From Pedococcus bigeumensis (lineage in GTDB: Bacteria > Actinomycetota > Actinomycetes > Actinomycetales > Dermatophilaceae), in the NCBI RefSeq assembly GCF_006438965.1, contig NZ_RCZM01000006.1, positions 1-64,000 on the forward strand: a stretch of DNA of 64,000 nucleotides, written 5' to 3'. The translations under genes and the position numbers were made by a program. The notes under the pieces are model-generated. The model was not told the origin of the DNA. It was given only the letters and a program-made list of their open reading frames with translations, and searched no databases. Of this stretch, positions 18,571-28,300 are shown piece by piece (within the stretch, counting starts at the first letter, position 1; each line of letters starts with the position of its first letter).

Positions 18571-21500
18571 CTACAGCACGTGGAAGGCCAGCTGGACGCT
18601 GTTGACCGTCGGCGTCGTGAACCTGGTGCCCGTGCTGGTGAACTGCAGGTTGTACTGCAGGTAGCGCGAGCTGCGCGTGATGCTGTTCGTGGTGGCACTG
18701 ACCGTCGACCACCCCGTCCACGACCCGCTCCCAGTGTTGGCGTTGGGGCCGGACCGCACCTGGATCGTCATCGTCGTGCCGCTCGGCAGCACCACGTCAC
18801 GGGTGAGCGTGTCCCAGCCGACCGTCGCTCCGGCGTCTATCACGGCCGACGTGAAGGTGGTCGCCGCGGCATACGGTGCCACGCGCGTCCAGTCCACGAG
18901 GAGGACCGGCGCCGCCGTCGTCGGGTCGGAGGCCATCACCCGCAGGGACAGGCCGGTCGAGAAGGCCGACGTGGCCACCTGGGTGCCGTCGATGAAGAAG
19001 ACCGCATTTCCGCTGGCCCAGTCGACGCGATACTCGTGCTCGGCGCCCGTCCACGTTCCGGCGATGGCGATGGTCCGGTTGTTGAGGAACCCGTCGTTCA
19101 CCCGGGCGGACAGGGCTCCGGTGGCGCTGGTCTGGAACGATGCCGTCACGGTCGTGCTCCCCGTGGCGATCGAACCCCAGCCGATGGTGTGGTTCGCGCC
19201 CAGGGTGGCCGCCGCGGCAAAGCTGCGTCCGGTGGCGTAGGTGGTGGAGGTGTAGAGCCGGCTGCCCGACAACGAGGCCTGTCCGCTTGCGTAGGTGGTC
19301 GCGCCTCCGGTGACCAGGGCGGCGCTCGTGAAGCCCGTCGGGGTCGTCGTGCCGGTGAACTCGGAGCCGACCGTCAGGGTGCCGAGCACCTCGCCGCCGT
19401 TGGTGTCACTGATGTAGCCACCCGTGCCGGTGCTGAACTGCGCCACGGTCGTCTGCGCGATCGGGGCCACCGTCGGAACGTAGGAGGCAGGCGCGGAGGT
19501 GGTGGCCGGGGAGGTCGCGCTGTTGCCTGCCGCGTCGGCGGACGTGACGCGGTAGTAGTAGCGAGTGTTGGCCGTGAGCCCGGTGAGGGCGACCGAGTGG
19601 CTGGTCCCAGCCGTGCCCGTCCGGGTCGTGCCGAGCGCTGTCGTCGTGCCGTAGCTCACGCTGGTCGTCGCCGACTCGTCCGTCGTCCAGCTGACGGTCG
19701 CGGTCGTGCCGGAGCCCGTCGAGGCCACTGCCGAGATGGTCGGTGCGGTCGTGTCTGCGATGACGAAGGTGCGCGGTGCGCTGGTCGTGACCGGGTCGGT
19801 CGTCGAGTTGCCGGCAGGGTCGGCAGAGGTCACGCGGTAGTAGTACGTGCCGGCAGCCAAGCTGCTGAGGGCCACCGAGTGAGCCGTGCCCGTCGCGCCC
19901 GTCGCCGAGGTGCCGAGGGCCGTGGTCGTGCCGTAGTCCACCTTCGTCGTCGCCGACTCGTTGGTCGTCCAGCTGATCGTGGCGGCGCCGGCGGAGACCG
20001 CTGCAGCGACCGCCGAGACCGCCGGAGCCGTGACGTCCGGTGTGGCGAACGATGCCGGCGCACCACTGACATCCGGACTGGTGGCCGAGTTGCTGGCAGC
20101 GTCCACAGACGTCACCCGGTAGTAGTACGTCGTCGCGCTCGTCAGCCCGGAGAGTGCCACCGAGTGGCTGGTGCCGGTGGCACCTGTCGCCGTGGAGCCG
20201 AGCGCTGTCGTCGTGCCGTACTGCACCACCGAGGTGGCCGACTCGTCCGACGTCCAGGTGACGGTGGCGGTGCTGCCGTTGGCGCCGGCGTTGTGCTGGA
20301 CGGCGCTGATGACCGGTGCGGTCGTGTCTGCAGGCGGCGGAGTTCCACCCGTGGCGAACACGACATCGACCCAGTAGTTGGCCGAGCTGGTGTTCGTCGG
20401 GAAGCCGGAGCCGTAGAGGTAGAGACCGGCGCTCGCCGGCGTGTGCAGCGGCGGTTGGTCGAGGGCCGAGGCGAGCCCACCCACGGTGGCCGAGTAGTAG
20501 CCGCCGGAGGTGTACGAGGCGACGTAGGTGCTGCCCGGCGTCACGCTGACCGGGGTGGCGAAGGAGACGGTCTGCCACCCGGTCGACGACTCACCCGTGA
20601 AGGTGGCCGTGGCCAGCCGGTTGCCCGCGGCATCCCAGAGGGATCCGGTGTGGCTGCCGGTGTTCTGCGGTCCCTTGTAGAAGCGCACTCCGGTGACCGT
20701 GCCTGCGGCGTCCGCGCTGAACTTCACGCCGAGCTCGAGGTTGGCGGGGTCGTTGACCGTGATCATCCCGGGGACGGCGGAATCGTTCCAGAGGCTGCAC
20801 GGGCAGACACCCGGCGTGGCGTCGGGCTTGGCTGTAGTGAACGACCAGGTGAGCGGCGCCATCGCGTTGCCCGAGGGGTCGGCCGCCGAACCGGTGGCGG
20901 TGTAGGTGGCTCCGCGGGCCAGCGCGGCTCCGGGGGTGAAGGTCGCAGTCCGTGTGCCGCTGTCGTATGCGGTCGACCCGGTCACCGTCTGTCCGCCAGA
21001 CGTCTTGAGCGACAGCTGCAGGGTGGCGACGTCGATCGCCTCGGAGAAGGTGACCGAGGGGGTGACCGCCTCGCTGACGCTCGACGCGCCGTCGATCGGG
21101 CTGGCCACGCCCGTCGGAGCGGTCGTGTCAGGGGCCGCACCCGGCGCGAAGATCGGGTCCACCCAGTAGTTGGAGCTCGCGTAGCTGCTGTCCGGGAAGG
21201 ACTCGCTCGCACCGTAGGCGTAGACGCCGTTGGCACCCGCCGGGGCGGTGAGGACGACGTTGTCCCAGGGGTTGGCGAAGAACTGCTGCGTGGCGGCGTA
21301 GTGCCCCGACGGTGCACGGTAGGAGACGACGTAGGTCTGGCCCACGGTCAGCTGGACCGGTTGCGCGAACTGCGCTGTCTGCCATCCGCTCGCGGTCTCA
21401 CCGCTGAACGTGACGGTGGCCAGCTTGGCGCCCGCCGACGACCAGAGCGATCCGACATGGGTGCCCGTGTTGGCGGCGCTCTTGTAGAAGCGCAGACCGG

Positions 21501-24500
21501 TCACGTAGCCGGGCACCGTCGTCGTGAACTTGACCCCGACCGTCACCGCTCCGGCGTCGTTGGCGTCGGCCACGGGTGGCGTGGCTGTGCTCTCGAACAA
21601 GGTGCAGGGGCAGCTCGACGCACCCGCCACCGTGAAGGTCCACGAGAACGGTGCCATCGTCAGGCCGGACAGCGCCGCCGCCCCGCTGGCGGTCGCCTGG
21701 TAGGACTGATCGGGGCTGAGTGCGCTCGTGGGCACGAAGGTGATCGTCTTGGTCGTCGCGTTGTAGCTCGTCGACCCCGCGACCGTGGCTCCTCCGGAGG
21801 TCTTCAGGGCAAGCGCGGCGCTGCCGCTGCGGACCTGGCCTGCGAAGCTGGCCTTCACCGCGGCGTTGGGCGAGACGTTCGTCGCGCCCGCTCCCGGCGT
21901 CACGGACGAGACCGTCGGAGCGGCGTCGGTCGGGTTGTAGAGCACGTCCACCCAGTAGTTGGTGTCTGCCTGGTTGGTCGGCGCACCGGCCCCGAAGGTG
22001 TACAGGCCACCGTGCGCCACAGTGTGCAGCGGCGGTGAGTCGACCGCTGCGGCGAGACCGTTGGCGGTGTAGCTATAGCTGCCGGCGGGAGCGCGGTACG
22101 AGACGACATAGGTCGTGTCGGCCTGGATGCTCACGGGGGACGAGAAGTAGGCGTTCTGCCAGCCGGTGCTGGTCTCACCCACGAAGGTCACGCTGGCGAG
22201 CAGCTGACCGCTCGACGTCCAGAGGGACCCGGTGTGGGTACCCAGGTTGGCAGGACCCTTGTAGAACCGCACCCCGACGATCTCGCCGTCGGCCTCGGCG
22301 GTGAACTTGGCGCCGAGCTCGACGGAGCGAGAATCGGAGTCCGTGATGACGGTCGGCGTTGCCGAGTCCGGCCAGATGCTGCACGGGCAGTCACCGGGAA
22401 GCGGATCGGTCGCCGAGGTCGTGAAGGTCCACGTTGCAGGTGCGTCCATCGGCACGCCGTACACCGTGGATGCCTGGACCGTCGCCGTGAAGGCGGTGGA
22501 GTAGGCGAGGTTCGCGGTCGGGGTGAACGTCGCCGTCCGCGTGGTCGCGTCGTAGGCCGTCGTGCCAGAGACGGGGCCGCTGGCAGAGGACACCGAGAAC
22601 TGCAGCGAGGCAGGGTCGATCGCCCTGGAGAACACCGCTCGTGGCTTCACCGCTGGAGCCACGCTCGAGCTGCCAGGCAGCGGGGTCCGCGACGTGACGA
22701 TGGGCGGAGTCGTGTCGTCGACGGTGAACACGACGTCGACGTAGTAGTTGGTGTCGCCGTACGAGGACGTCGGGAAGCCCGGGTCGAGGCCGTAGACGCC
22801 GTTGGTCTGCCCGCTCGGCTTGCCCAAGGCACTCAGCGGTGCAGCCACGTAGTCCTTGGTGGTGAAGAAGTTGCTGTCCGCGGCGTAGTGCCCGTTGGGA
22901 GCGCGGTAGCTGGCCACGTAGGTCGTCCCGGCGGCCACCGAGATGCTCTCGCCGAACTGGAGCGTCTGCCAGCCGTTGGCGGTCTCACCGGTGAAGGTCC
23001 CGGTGGCGAGCAGCGCACCCGAGGCGGTCCACAGTGAGCCGGTGTGCGTCCCGGTGTTGCCGGTGCCCTTGTAGAACCGGACCCCGGAGACGTAGCCGTC
23101 CTCGGTGGGGGTGAAGCGGACACCGAGCTCCACGCTGGCGCTGTCGTTGGCGGATGGCGTGGCCGGCACGGTCTCACCGAACAGCGAGCACGGGCAGGAC
23201 ACGGTCAACGACCGCGTCGCAGGGGTGCCGATGTTGGCGCTGTCGTCGATGGCGCGCGCCTTGACGGTCGCCGCTCCACGTCCGTGCACCACATAGCTGT
23301 AGGTCCACGAGGTGGTGCCGGTCGCGGGGTGCCAGGTGGTCCCGTTGTCGGTCGACACCTCGACGCCGGCCACCTTGCCGCCCACGTCTGACGCGGTGCC
23401 GGCGACGTTGACGACCGAGCCGTTCCCGACGGCTGCACCGTCTGCCGGTGCGCTGATGGTGACGGTCGGAGCACTCGTGTCCGTCGTCTTGGTCGAGGCG
23501 GTGAGCCCGGGCATGATCGTGCTGGCCAGCGCCCCCATGTCGGCGAGGACGTTCACCGTCGCCTGCTGCATCCGGACATCGGCTGCGGCGCCTTGGCCAT
23601 CGTGGTTCTGCGACAGGCCCCAGGCCCACTGCACGGTGCCGGCACCGAACACGAGGGCGCCGCTGGCCGCACGGTAGAGGGTGAGGTGGTGGGTCGTCGT
23701 ACCGGGCAGCACGACGTTGCCGTAGTCCTGCAGGTACTGGGGCGTGGCTCCGGTGGTCGTGGACAGCCGGACCAGACCCGGCGGGCGTGACCCGTTGTCG
23801 AGGTCCTCGTCCGACTCGTACCCGATGGTGTGTGCGGCGAGTGCGGTCGTCTGGCCCGCGGACATGGAGCCGAGAGTCGTGTTGCGCCAGAGCCGAAGCT
23901 TGCCCTCACGCTCCGACACGGTGATCGCCAGGTCGGTGAAGTTGGACATGTAGAGCGTGCCGGTCAGGGCGTTCTCCGGGAGACCACCGCCTTGCGACGG
24001 TGGCGCGAACCGCGGGTCCCGCCAGGTCGCGGTGGACTCGGGAGTGGGGTCGATCTTGGCGTTGGCCCAGGTCTCCTTGTAGCAGACCAGGGTGCGGCCG
24101 TCCGTGGACGTGCCGTCGATGCTGGGCTCCCACCGGGTGCGCCAGTAGACCTCGTTGCCGCTGAAGAAGGCGAGGTTGACTCCGGCATCGCGGGCCGCCT
24201 CCACGTTGGCGCGCTGGGCCCCGGACCAGTACTCGTCGTGGCCGGTCGAGACGAAGACCTTGTGGTTCTGCAGGAGCGGCCCGCGACGGTCCACGTCGAG
24301 GCTGCTCGTGTAGCTCACGTCGTAGCCGTTGCGCTCCATGAACTGCAACATCGGGAACTCGTTGGCGAACAGGTAGTCCCGTCCCTCGTTGTCACCCCGG
24401 GTGACGAACGGGCGGTTGTAGCTGATCTTGTAGGCGCGGCCGTCGGGAACCCCGGTGTAGAAGTCGGACCCGCCGTAGGTGTTGTAGGCCTGCCACGTGC

Positions 24501-25056
24501 TGTCGGAGGTCTGGAACAGGATGTCGGAGTGGCTCGAGTCGTTGCGCACGACGAACGGGATCTGGCTCTCGTCCTGGTTGGACGCGTTGTTGAGGTGCGC
24601 GATGTAGACACCGCTCACGGCATCGGCCGGCACCGTCCACGAGGCGGAGACCGCCCAGTTGCCGCAGTCGACCAACCCGGTGGCTGCGTCGCTGAGGCAG
24701 TTCGGCTGGGTGCGGGCGGTCGGCGTGGCACTGCCGATCTTGCGGGCACCGTCCCCGCCGTACCAACCGAGCCGGTAGATGTCGATGGTGTAGCTGCTGC
24801 CGGTGGTCTTGATCTTGAACTGCTGCTGCTCACCGGCGGAGAGGCTCATCTTGGTGGCGAAGCCCTGCAGGCCGGGGTCGCCGGAGCCGGCCACCTCCCA
24901 CTCGGACTCCGGGGAGCCCGGCTTGCTGTTCTCGCAGACGATGGGGTTGCCACCCGGGTCGCATGGACCCGCCAGTGCTGGGGATGCCACGCCAACCGCC
25001 AGTGTGGAGGCCACCACGGCGGCGGCCCCCACGATCGCGATCCATCGTCGGTTCAT
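18571..25056 (-). CDS. Giant secreted modular protein: DMFase-like domain, four DUF4082, Ig-like and Fn3-like repeats
   Basis: Protein of 2161 residues. A signal peptide (MNRRWIAIVGAAAVVASTLA, then ASPALAG) is followed by an N,N-dimethylformamidase-beta-like region (residues about 40-515) with the STGHDEYWSGAQ motif. Next come an Ig-like domain (about 520-615), four DUF4082 copies (about 620-780, 890-1040, 1150-1310, 1420-1570) alternating with three Big_5-like domains, three Fn3-like repeats (about 1575-1860, repeating TTALGxxxTGxxGTSHSVAL), and a C-terminal lectin/LamG-like region. No wall anchor is seen. The ATG at 25056 overlaps the stop of the initiating sugar transferase (TGATG), so it is made with the polysaccharide machinery. 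It may bind, modify or scaffold the polymer. Confidence 0.8.
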   Translation of the reverse strand: MNRRWIAIVGAAAVVASTLAVGVASPALAGPCDPGGNPIVCENSKPGSPESEWEVAGSGDPGLQGFATKMSLSAGEQQQFKIKTTGSSYTIDIYRLGWYGGDGARKIGSATPTARTQPNCLSDAATGLVDCGNWAVSASWTVPADAVSGVYIAHLNNASNQDESQIPFVVRNDSSHSDILFQTSDSTWQAYNTYGGSDFYTGVPDGRAYKISYNRPFVTRGDNEGRDYLFANEFPMLQFMERNGYDVSYTSSLDVDRRGPLLQNHKVFVSTGHDEYWSGAQRANVEAARDAGVNLAFFSGNEVYWRTRWEPSIDGTSTDGRTLVCYKETWANAKIDPTPESTATWRDPRFAPPSQGGGLPENALTGTLYMSNFTDLAITVSEREGKLRLWRNTTLGSMSAGQTTALAAHTIGYESDEDLDNGSRPPGLVRLSTTTGATPQYLQDYGNVVLPGTTTHHLTLYRAASGALVFGAGTVQWAWGLSQNHDGQGAAADVRMQQATVNVLADMGALASTIMPGLTASTKTTDTSAPTVTISAPADGAAVGNGSVVNVAGTASDVGGKVAGVEVSTDNGTTWHPATGTTSWTYSYVVHGRGAATVKARAIDDSANIGTPATRSLTVSCPCSLFGETVPATPSANDSASVELGVRFTPTEDGYVSGVRFYKGTGNTGTHTGSLWTASGALLATGTFTGETANGWQTLQFGESISVAAGTTYVASYRAPNGHYAADSNFFTTKDYVAAPLSALGKPSGQTNGVYGLDPGFPTSSYGDTNYYVDVVFTVDDTTPPIVTSRTPLPGSSSVAPAVKPRAVFSRAIDPASLQFSVSSASGPVSGTTAYDATTRTATFTPTANLAYSTAFTATVQASTVYGVPMDAPATWTFTTSATDPLPGDCPCSIWPDSATPTVITDSDSRSVELGAKFTAEADGEIVGVRFYKGPANLGTHTGSLWTSSGQLLASVTFVGETSTGWQNAYFSSPVSIQADTTYVVSYRAPAGSYSYTANGLAAAVDSPPLHTVAHGGLYTFGAGAPTNQADTNYWVDVLYNPTDAAPTVSSVTPGAGATNVSPNAAVKASFAGQVRSGSAALALKTSGGATVAGSTSYNATTKTITFVPTSALSPDQSYQATASGAAALSGLTMAPFSWTFTVAGASSCPCTLFESTATPPVADANDAGAVTVGVKFTTTVPGYVTGLRFYKSAANTGTHVGSLWSSAGAKLATVTFSGETASGWQTAQFAQPVQLTVGQTYVVSYRAPSGHYAATQQFFANPWDNVVLTAPAGANGVYAYGASESFPDSSYASSNYWVDPIFAPGAAPDTTAPTGVASPIDGASSVSEAVTPSVTFSEAIDVATLQLSLKTSGGQTVTGSTAYDSGTRTATFTPGAALARGATYTATGSAADPSGNAMAPLTWSFTTAKPDATPGVCPCSLWNDSAVPGMITVNDPANLELGVKFSADAAGTVTGVRFYKGPQNTGSHTGSLWDAAGNRLATATFTGESSTGWQTVSFATPVSVTPGSTYVASYTSGGYYSATVGGLASALDQPPLHTPASAGLYLYGSGFPTNTSSANYWVDVVFATGGTPPPADTTAPVISAVQHNAGANGSTATVTWTSDESATSVVQYGTTTALGSTATGATGTSHSVALSGLTSATTYYYRVTSVDAASNSATSPDVSGAPASFATPDVTAPAVSAVAAAVSAGAATISWTTNESATTKVDYGTTTALGTSATGATGTAHSVALSSLAAGTYYYRVTSADPAGNSTTDPVTTSAPRTFVIADTTAPTISAVASTGSGTTATVSWTTDESATTSVSYGTTTALGTTRTGTAGTSHSVALTGLTANTRYYYRVTSADAAGNSATSPATTSAPASYVPTVAPIAQTTVAQFSTGTGGYISDTNGGEVLGTLTVGSEFTGTTTPTGFTSAALVTGGATTYASGQASLSGSRLYTSTTYATGRSFAAAATLGANHTIGWGSIATGSTTVTASFQTSATGALSARVNDGFLNNRTIAIAGTWTGAEHEYRVDWASGNAVFFIDGTQVATSAFSTGLSLRVMASDPTTAAPVLLVDWTRVAPYAAATTFTSAVIDAGATVGWDTLTRDVVLPSGTTMTIQVRSGPNANTGSGSWTGWSTVSATTNSITRSSRYLQYNLQFTSTGTRFTTPTVNSVQLAFHVL

Positions 25057-26624
25057 CAGTACGCTCCAGCTCCACGGAAGACTGCACGGGCCGTTCGGAA
25101 GAGAATCTGCAGGTCGAGTGCGAGGCACCAGTTGTCCACGTACCAGAGGTCGAGCCGCAAGGACTCGTCCCAGGTCAGGTCGCTGCGCCCACTGACCTGC
25201 CAGAGGCCGGTCAGGCCGGGCTTGACCCGGAGCCGACGCACGGCGTCGGGCTCGTAACCCTCGACCTCACGCATCAGCGGGGGCCGCGGACCGACCAGCG
25301 ACATCTCGCCGCGCAGGACGTTGGCCAGCTGCGGCAGCTCGTCGAGGGAGAACCGACGCAGCATTCGGCCAACCCTGGTCACCCGCGGGTCGGACTTCAT
25401 CTTGAACAGGACGTCGTTGCCCGCATCGCGCTCTAGCTGGGCCAGCTTGGCCTCGGCGTCGACGCACATGGTCCGGAACTTGAGCATCTGGAACTCTTCG
25501 CCGCGGGCGCCCACGCGGGTCTGGCGGAACAGTGCCGGCCCGGGCGAGTCCAGTCGGATGGCAACGGCGATGGCCAGGATCCCCGGCAGGGCCACGACCA
25601 GGAGCAGCACGGTCAGCGCCTTGTCGACGACCGACTTCACGACCCGACGCGCCCCGGACATGACCGGGCGCTCGATGTGCAGCAACGGCATACCTGCGGT
25701 GGGCCGGATGGACAGGCGAGGTCCGGCAACACCGAGCAGCCCCGGCGACACGACCAGCTCGACGTCCCGCTCCTCGAGCGACCAGGCCAGCCGACGCAGC
25801 TCCGGGCCGTGCAGGTCCGGGTCGCTGGACACGGCGACGACGTCGGCGTCGAACAGGTCGACGGCCGACATGGCCTCCTCCGGGTAGCCGAAGACCGGCA
25901 CTCCCTCCACCTCGGAGGGGAGGTCACCGCTGAGGTCGAGGCCGGAGACGCACGCGGCAACGACGCGCAGGCCCTGCTGGGGCGCCCGCTTGATCTCACG
26001 GATCATGGGCAGCACCGACTTGGCATTGCCGATGATGACCGTGGCCTGGGTCTCGGTGCCGGCCGAACGTCGACGGTAGAGATCCCTGCGCACCACCTGC
26101 CGGGAGTACATGCCGAGCACGAACAGCATCGTCACCGCGACGAGGCTCGTGAGCCGGGGCACCTCGACGTGGGCGGCGTAGGAGAGGAACGCGGCCGCTC
26201 CCACGAGGTAGAGCGCGGACCGCATCACGGCGCGGTACTCCTCCGGACCCGAGCCTGCGAAGCGACGCTCGTAGCCGTGCGAGAGCGAGAGGATCCCGAG
26301 CCAGAGGACGGGCAGCGCCGTCACGACGGCGATCCGGGCCAGCACAGTGGCGTCGGGCATGGCGACCAGGGCGGTGGTCAGGCCCGTGAAGAGAGCGACG
26401 AAGAGATCCCCGCCGATGGCACGCCGGCGATAGGCGACGTTCCACGGGAGACGCTTGGTCCGCATCGGCGGCGCCGACGCCGTCCGCTTCGGTCGTCCCG
26501 TCTCGTGGGCCACCGAGGCGGCGACGGCGTGACGCAGACGTCGGGACAGGGTTGCCCCGTTCACCGCGTCGACGTACTCCGTCATGCCCACCTCGTGCCG
26601 TCCCGCTCCCGCAATCTCCGCCAT
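25056..26624 (-). CDS. Polyprenyl glycosylphosphotransferase (initiating sugar transferase)
   Basis: Protein of 522 residues. The start is the ATG at 26624, which follows GGGGGAG on the minus strand. The N-terminal half has four or five membrane segments (residues about 75-180) and a CoA-binding-like Rossmann region. The C-terminal 200 residues are the bacterial sugar transferase domain: FRQTRVGARGEEFQMLKFRTM, SLDELPQLANVLRGEMSLVGPRPP and KPGLTGLWQVSGRS. Such enzymes load the first sugar-1-phosphate onto undecaprenyl phosphate, the committed step of repeat-unit synthesis. It is the first gene of an eight-gene minus-strand operon; the promoter should lie in 26625-26956. Confidence 0.9.
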   Translation of the reverse strand: MAEIAGAGRHEVGMTEYVDAVNGATLSRRLRHAVAASVAHETGRPKRTASAPPMRTKRLPWNVAYRRRAIGGDLFVALFTGLTTALVAMPDATVLARIAVVTALPVLWLGILSLSHGYERRFAGSGPEEYRAVMRSALYLVGAAAFLSYAAHVEVPRLTSLVAVTMLFVLGMYSRQVVRRDLYRRRSAGTETQATVIIGNAKSVLPMIREIKRAPQQGLRVVAACVSGLDLSGDLPSEVEGVPVFGYPEEAMSAVDLFDADVVAVSSDPDLHGPELRRLAWSLEERDVELVVSPGLLGVAGPRLSIRPTAGMPLLHIERPVMSGARRVVKSVVDKALTVLLLVVALPGILAIAVAIRLDSPGPALFRQTRVGARGEEFQMLKFRTMCVDAEAKLAQLERDAGNDVLFKMKSDPRVTRVGRMLRRFSLDELPQLANVLRGEMSLVGPRPPLMREVEGYEPDAVRRLRVKPGLTGLWQVSGRSDLTWDESLRLDLWYVDNWCLALDLQILFRTARAVFRGAGAY

Positions 26625-26843
26625 GACTTCTCCCCCGCAGCCCAAACCCTGGTGGCACCGTAGACCCGCAGCCCGGACCTTCGACAGACCCCAGAGGAGT
26701 CATCTGTACCCGTGAAATAGGTTAGGGCTCAACGGATTTCGTGACCTACGCCCGGCAGGCGAGAGCGATCTAGACGGGCCAGCTACGACACCGTGCGTAG
26801 CCGTCTCATACGGTTGGGGGAGGCATCTGGGTGGCGTTCTGCC

Positions 26844-26868
26844 CGGCACCGTGCAGATGGTGCCGAAA
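26844..26868. repeat. 25-bp hairpin repeat, copy 1
   Basis: Perfect 7-bp inverted repeat CGGCACC/GGTGCCG around GTGCAGAT, then AAA. A related copy lies 65 bases downstream at 26909 with three mismatches in 25. Confidence 0.7.
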
Positions 26869-26908
26869 GCGTCCATTCGCCATCGTCCACGTTCTGGACG
26901 CGAAGGTT

Positions 26909-26933
26909 CGGCACGGTGGAGATGGGGCCGAAA
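26909..26933. repeat. 25-bp hairpin repeat, copy 2
   Basis: Same unit as 26844-26868 with three substitutions, which weaken the stem but keep the central AGATGG and the trailing GCCGAAA. Direct orientation. Confidence 0.7.
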
Positions 26934-26956
26934 AATGGTCAGTAACTAGTCACTGA

Positions 26957-27601
26957 CTATCTTTGGGAGTTCACCAGCGGTCGCGCGGGGACGCCCGCCC
27001 AGACCTCCCCGCCCGGTAGGTCTCGCAGGAGGACCGCGCCCATGCCCAGCGTGCCCCGGGCACCGACCGTCACCTTCTCGCGGACGCTCGAGGCCATGCC
27101 GAGGTATGCCGCGCGGCCGACCCGCACTCCGCCTCCGAGCGTCACCCCCGCGCACAGCGTTGCGAAGTCCTCGATGACGTCGTCGTGGGTCATCGTCACG
27201 TGCGGCATCACGACCACATGACGCCCGACCGAGACCGCCGCCGTCAGGACGGCTCCGGCCAGCACGACCGAGCCGGCACCGACGGTGCACGAGTCGGGCA
27301 CGGATACCGAGGGATGCACAACCGTGGCGTACTGCTCGTCCGCAACACCCAGCTCGCGCAGCCGCTCCGTCAGCAGCTCGCGCACCACGCCCCTACCGGC
27401 GCAGACGATGACATCGCAATCAGCCTGTGCTGCAACGGAATCCAAGCCACCCAGGACCTTGAGCCAGCCGCCCGCCAGCGAGCCCCACAGCGTGGCATCG
27501 TCGTCGACGCACCCTTCGATGCGAATGCCGCACGCGCGCGCCGCCTCGGCGGTCTCGAGGGCGAGGCCGCTTGCCGCCACGAGGATCAGTCCGTTGCCCA
27601 C
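26957..27601 (-). CDS. NeuD/PglD-like sugar acyltransferase (hexapeptide repeat)
   Basis: Protein of 214 residues if started at the GTG at 27601, just before the LILVAASGLALETAEAAR segment that aligns with the N-terminal sugar-binding fold of PglD/NeuD proteins; an in-frame GTG at 27679 would add 26 residues. The C-terminal half has hexapeptide turns (VGAGSVVLAGAVLTAAVSVG, VGRHVVVMPHVT) of a left-handed beta-helix. Such enzymes acetylate amino groups of nucleotide sugars. It probably acts with the aminotransferases of this locus, although it lies upstream of the operon promoter region. Confidence 0.7.
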   Translation of the reverse strand: MGNGLILVAASGLALETAEAARACGIRIEGCVDDDATLWGSLAGGWLKVLGGLDSVAAQADCDVIVCAGRGVVRELLTERLRELGVADEQYATVVHPSVSVPDSCTVGAGSVVLAGAVLTAAVSVGRHVVVMPHVTMTHDDVIEDFATLCAGVTLGGGVRVGRAAYLGMASSVREKVTVGARGTLGMGAVLLRDLPGGEVWAGVPARPLVNSQR

Positions 27602-27690
27602 CCCGTCACCGTAGAGGGACTGCTCGACATCGCGCAGCCACACGCACCAGGCCGCCCTCGGTGCAGGCACAGTCCGCACGGACCCGGGTC

Positions 27691-28293
27691 TCAGGCCGGG
27701 CTGTGGAACTTCTGCTGCGCGAGGACCAGCCCCTGCGTCACGACCATCTCGACGGCATCCGCGGCGTCACCGATCAGGAACGGCAGCTCCTTGCGCTCGG
27801 TCGTGCCGAAGTCACGGAGCACGAAGTCCGCCGCGTCCATCCGACCCGGCGGCCGGCCGATCCCGACACGCACCCGCAGGTAGTCCTTGGTGCCGAGTGC
27901 CGAGCTGATCGAGCGCAGCCCGTTGTGGCCACCCTCTCCCCCGCCCTTCTTCAGCCGGACGTCCCCGGCCGGGATGTCGAGCTCGTCGTGGACCACGAGC
28001 AGCCGGTCGGCCTCGACCGAGAAGAAGCTCATCAGTGCCTTGACCGGGCCACCCGACTCGTTCATGTACGACGACGGGACGGCGACGACGGCGGCCGGTC
28101 CGGGCGCCCCGCCGGGCGCCATCCCGATGCGCACCGTGGCAGCCACGGCGCGTGCCTTGTGCGTGGTCAGCTTGGTGCTGCCGCGCGAAGCGAGCTCGTC
28201 GACCACCATCGCGCCCACGTTGTGCCGGTTCCCGGCGTACTTCGGACCGGGGTTGCCCAGGCCCACCACGAGCCAGGTGCCGTCGTCATTCAC
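27691..28293 (-). CDS. pth: Peptidyl-tRNA hydrolase
   Basis: Protein of 200 residues from the GTG at 28293. It releases tRNA from peptidyl-tRNA that drops off ribosomes. Family motifs are all present: [19 protein letters not shown] with the catalytic His, [28 protein letters not shown] with the catalytic Asp, and [12 protein letters not shown]. An upstream in-frame ATG would read into the large hairpin at 28301-28360 and is not used here. It follows rplY on the same strand, the conserved actinobacterial order rplY-pth. Confidence 0.95.
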   Translation of the reverse strand: MNDDGTWLVVGLGNPGPKYAGNRHNVGAMVVDELASRGSTKLTTHKARAVAATVRIGMAPGGAPGPAAVVAVPSSYMNESGGPVKALMSFFSVEADRLLVVHDELDIPAGDVRLKKGGGEGGHNGLRSISSALGTKDYLRVRVGIGRPPGRMDAADFVLRDFGTTERKELPFLIGDAADAVEMVVTQGLVLAQQKFHSPA

Positions 28294-28300
28294 GGAGCGA

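Larger units (their letters stand above)
26625..26956. promoter_or_regulatory. Upstream region of the polysaccharide operon (332 bases, no gene)
   Basis: No open frame of interest is seen. The region must contain the promoter of the operon reading left from 26624. It holds two related 25-bp hairpin repeats (26844-26868, 26909-26933), a small hairpin GTCCA/TGGAC at 26886-26900, and an AT-richer TCAGT/ACTGA imperfect palindrome near 26938-26955. These would suit an operator or attenuator of the operon, or a terminator of the acyltransferase upstream. Confidence 0.5.
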
